A stretch of 32,319 nucleotides of DNA from Clostridia bacterium. Lineage in GTDB: Bacteria; Bacillota; Clostridia; Oscillospirales; CAG-272. Made by a program: the position numbers and the translations under genes. Positions 30,508 through 32,319 of this stretch are shown piece after piece (within the stretch, counting starts at the first letter, position 1; the number at the start of each line of letters is the position of its first letter). The stretch covers positions 1 through 32,319 of the forward strand of contig JAFTOG010000034.1 of the NCBI GenBank assembly GCA_017451485.1, in the 5' to 3' direction. The notes beneath the pieces were generated by a model that saw nothing but the letters and a program-made list of their open reading frames with translations, was not told where the DNA came from and made no database searches.

Positions 30508-31230
30508 TTAAAGCTTCGATGCTGCTGCCTTATCGCAGATTACGGTAACATCGGGATGGAGCTGGAGCACGCTGGCAGGAAGCTCGGGAGTAACCTCTCC
30601 CTTTACCATACCGTAAACGGCGTCTGCCTTATTGGCACCAGACACCACCATAAGAATACTGCTTGCCTGCATGATGTTTTTAATGCCCATGGAAAGTGCC
30701 TGACGGGGAACATCCTCGATATTGGCAAAAAGCCTTGAGTTGTCCTTAATTGTGTTTTCTGTAAGGTCCACAAGATGGGTAACGGAGCCGAAGGGAGTAC
30801 CCGGCTCATTGAAGCCTATATGACCGTTGGAGCCCAGGCCAAGGAGCTGGACATCCTGCTTCATTGTATCGAGGAGTGCATTATATCTGTCGCACTCTGC
30901 CTGTGCACAGGGAGCTATACCGCTGGGGAGATTGGTATTGGCAAGGTCAATATCTACCCTGTCAAAAAGATTCTTACGCATAAAGTAAGCGTAGCTCTGG
31001 TCGTGATCCGGAGCAAGGGATACATACTCGTCAAGGTTTACTGTCCTGATATTCTTATAGGATGTACCGTTTTCTATATGGTCCTTAACCATATTATCAT
31101 ATGTACCGATAGGGCTGGAGCCTGTTGCAAGACCGAGAACTGCATAGGGATTGCTTTTTACTATATTGATTATAAAGGAAGCAGCAGCTTCACTCATTTC
31201 CTCGTAGTTTTCTGTGATGATAACCTTCAT
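30508..31230 (-). CDS. nagB: Glucosamine-6-phosphate deaminase
   Basis: A 240-residue NagB, which turns glucosamine-6-phosphate into fructose-6-phosphate and ammonia. LGLATGSSPIGTYD (32-45) binds the phosphate. NLDEYV (65-70) contains D67, equivalent to the proton-transfer Asp of E. coli NagB. LGLGSNGHIGFNEPG (130-144) holds the ring-opening His (H137) and the Glu, with Asn at 135 where E. coli has Asp, as in many Firmicute enzymes. Length matches the short Firmicute form lacking the allosteric extension. AAAGGAG precedes the ATG. It lies 17 nt after a HAD phosphatase gene in the same operon. It connects amino sugars freed from host glycans to glycolysis; nagA is not in the window. Confidence 0.95.
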   Translation of the reverse strand: MKVIITENYEEMSEAAASFIINIVKSNPYAVLGLATGSSPIGTYDNMVKDHIENGTSYKNIRTVNLDEYVSLAPDHDQSYAYFMRKNLFDRVDIDLANTNLPSGIAPCAQAECDRYNALLDTMKQDVQLLGLGSNGHIGFNEPGTPFGSVTHLVDLTENTIKDNSRLFANIEDVPRQALSMGIKNIMQASSILMVVSGANKADAVYGMVKGEVTPELPASVLQLHPDVTVICDKAAASKL

Positions 31231-31247
31231 TTTTTATTCTCCTTTTG

Positions 31248-32069
31248 TCATTTATACATTATATTATTTACATCGTCAAGAGAGTCAAAGACAAAATCGG
31301 GCTTGTCCTTCGGCTCTGCCCTCTCCACATCCTCCGGCTGTGTTTCTCCGGAAAGCACAAGCACTGAGCATACTCCGAATTTTTTACCCAGGGCTATATC
31401 GGTATACAGTCTGTCACCGAAGATACACATCTCCTCGTTTGTAAAGCCTGTTGCCTCACCTATCATTTCAATAGTTTCCTTATAAGGCTTACCGAAATAG
31501 GTGGGAGTCCTGCCTGTGGAGGCTGTTACAAAGGCTGCTATTGCTCCACTGTCGGGGATAAATCCTGTTTCTGTAGGGCAATTATAGTCGGGATGTGTGG
31601 AAAGATATTCTGCCCCCTTACGCACAAAGCGACAGGCATTATCAAGCTTTTTATAGGTTAATGTGGTGTCAAAGCTGGTAACCACAATATCTGCAGTTTC
31701 TTCCTCGCCTGTAAGGACATTTATCCCCTTTTCCCTGTACTCATTTTCAAGTTCGGGGGTTGCTACCATATATACACTTTTTCCCCGGCGATACCTTGTG
31801 AGGAACTCATATGTAACATCACCCGAGGTCATAATCTCGGAAATATCAGGCTCAAAGCCGAGACGGGTCAGCTTTTCAAGATAAAATGGTGTGGTGTGAG
31901 AGGCGTTGTTCGTAAAGAAAAGCACTCTCTTTCCGCTTTTTCTCAGATTCTTAATAAATTCAATAGCAAAGGAAAAGGGCTTTCCTCCCAGATAGATAGT
32001 ACCATCCATATCGAAAATAAAAAGCTTCTTATCCTTGATTGTATCTGTATTTGGATTAGTAAAGTTCAC
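31248..32069 (-). CDS. HAD-IIA family phosphatase (NagD/4-nitrophenylphosphatase-like)
   Basis: A 273-residue HAD hydrolase. Motif I is FIFDMDGTIYLGG (18-30) with the nucleophile and general acid Asp pair, motif II VLFFTNNAS (49-57), and motif IV FGDRLYTDIALGKKFG (about 216-231). The cap between II and III is of the IIA type seen in NagD and glycerol or nucleotide phosphatases. It removes phosphate from a small metabolite, perhaps a sugar phosphate given its place before nagB. The start is GTG at 32069 with AAGGAGG 6 nt upstream; no ATG fits better. Confidence 0.9.
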   Translation of the reverse strand: MNFTNPNTDTIKDKKLFIFDMDGTIYLGGKPFSFAIEFIKNLRKSGKRVLFFTNNASHTTPFYLEKLTRLGFEPDISEIMTSGDVTYEFLTRYRRGKSVYMVATPELENEYREKGINVLTGEEETADIVVTSFDTTLTYKKLDNACRFVRKGAEYLSTHPDYNCPTETGFIPDSGAIAAFVTASTGRTPTYFGKPYKETIEMIGEATGFTNEEMCIFGDRLYTDIALGKKFGVCSVLVLSGETQPEDVERAEPKDKPDFVFDSLDDVNNIMYK

Positions 32070-32109
32070 ACTACTCCTCCTTAATAGATATAAAAATATT
32101 CCTGTATTA

Positions 32110-32138
32110 AATATAACATATTAATAAAATAAAATCAA
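32110..32138 (-). promoter_or_regulatory. Promoter for the HAD-nagB operon
   Basis: On the minus strand TTGATT (32133-32138), 17 nt, then TATATT (32110-32115). It is divergent from the glycerate kinase promoter 14 bp away. Confidence 0.65.
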
Positions 32139-32152
32139 CATAAAAATACTTA

Positions 32153-32181
32153 TTGCAACAGAAAGGTATTTGTGATACAAT
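32153..32181 (+). promoter_or_regulatory. Promoter for the glycerate kinase gene
   Basis: TTGCAA (32153-32158), 17 nt, then TACAAT (32176-32181). The predicted start of transcription is near 32188, which excludes the in-frame ATG at 32188 as a translation start. Confidence 0.68.
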
Positions 32182-32211
32182 ATATCTATGAAGCGTTTGA
32201 GAGGTCTTTTT

Positions 32212-32319
32212 ATGAATATAGTAATTGCCATAGATTCATTCAAGGGCAGTCTTACCTCCTCCGAGGCAGGAAATGCCATAAAAAAAGGAATATTAAATGC
32301 TATGCCGAATGCAGGAGTG
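32212..32319 (+). CDS. Glycerate kinase, N-terminal part (truncated by window)
   Basis: The frame opens MNIVIAIDSFKGSLTSSEAG and runs off the window after 36 codons. IAIDSFKGSLTSSEAGNAI is the conserved N-terminus of type I (GarK/GlxK) glycerate kinases, which phosphorylate D-glycerate with ATP. GAGAGG lies 7 nt before this ATG. An in-frame ATG at 32188 would add eight residues but sits at the expected transcription start. Only the beginning is visible, so completeness is unknown. Confidence 0.88.
   Translation, partial: MNIVIAIDSFKGSLTSSEAGNAIKKGILNAMPNAGV

Overview
The window looks like a chromosome segment from an uncultured, gut-type Firmicute of class Clostridia. Shine-Dalgarno sequences are strong (AGGAGG/AAGGAG), promoters are TTGaaa-17 bp-TAaAAT, base composition is low to moderate GC, and the gene content (LexA, NagB, MalQ, SfsA, several glycan hydrolases without signal peptides) fits. 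This placement comes from gene content and signals, not from a marker gene.

Layout. 1-133: end of an IS150-like IS3-family element, cut by the window edge. 134-681: non-coding, with an orphan plus-strand terminator, a branched hairpin element and a purine (guanine-type) riboswitch that leads into an FAD-dependent dehydrogenase (682-2052). 2053-2641: a decayed gene fragment and a terminator. 2642-16180: a carbohydrate region holding a GHL6/GH151-like hydrolase, a cation/proton antiporter and an MFS (FHS-like) transporter on the plus strand. A 0.4 kb cluster of palindromes separates these from the minus-strand genes GH29 fucosidase, GH92 mannosidase, citrate synthase, GH29-B fucosidase and a GH123/DUF4091 hydrolase. 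16355-17788: malQ, divergent from the GH123/GH29-B operon.

17940-23400: a long minus-strand run. In transcription order it is a DUF1295 membrane protein, a 25-codon small ORF, a FliB-type Cys-cluster protein, SfsA, an MmcQ/YjbR protein, a RibD-C reductase, a flavin reductase-like protein, a broken alpha/beta hydrolase and the peroxiredoxin Bcp. 23585-25589: a Gfo/Idh/MocA oxidoreductase with a TIM-barrel sugar isomerase. 25707-26520: a flavodoxin-fold reductase followed by a REP-like hairpin and a second copy of its own 3' end. 26554-27865: lexA with a co-transcribed unknown gene, a consensus promoter and a palindromic operator candidate. 28269-30413: an Xre-methyltransferase fusion and an APH-fold kinase. 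30508-32319: HAD-nagB operon, divergent from the start of a glycerate kinase gene.

How the genes fit together. Three predicted alpha-L-fucosidases (two GH29, one GHL6/GH151-like), a GH92 alpha-mannosidase and a GH123-like hexosaminidase point to intracellular trimming of host-type glycans (mucin O-glycans, N-glycans). NagB would take up amino-sugar catabolism and MalQ alpha-glucans. None of the hydrolases has a visible signal peptide, so oligosaccharide import is implied, but the only sugar-type transporter seen here is the MFS protein. No complete new defence or mobile system is visible. The best leads are the riboswitch-controlled dehydrogenase, the LexA-linked unknown protein, the Xre-methyltransferase fusion, the coupled small ORF and several structured non-coding elements.
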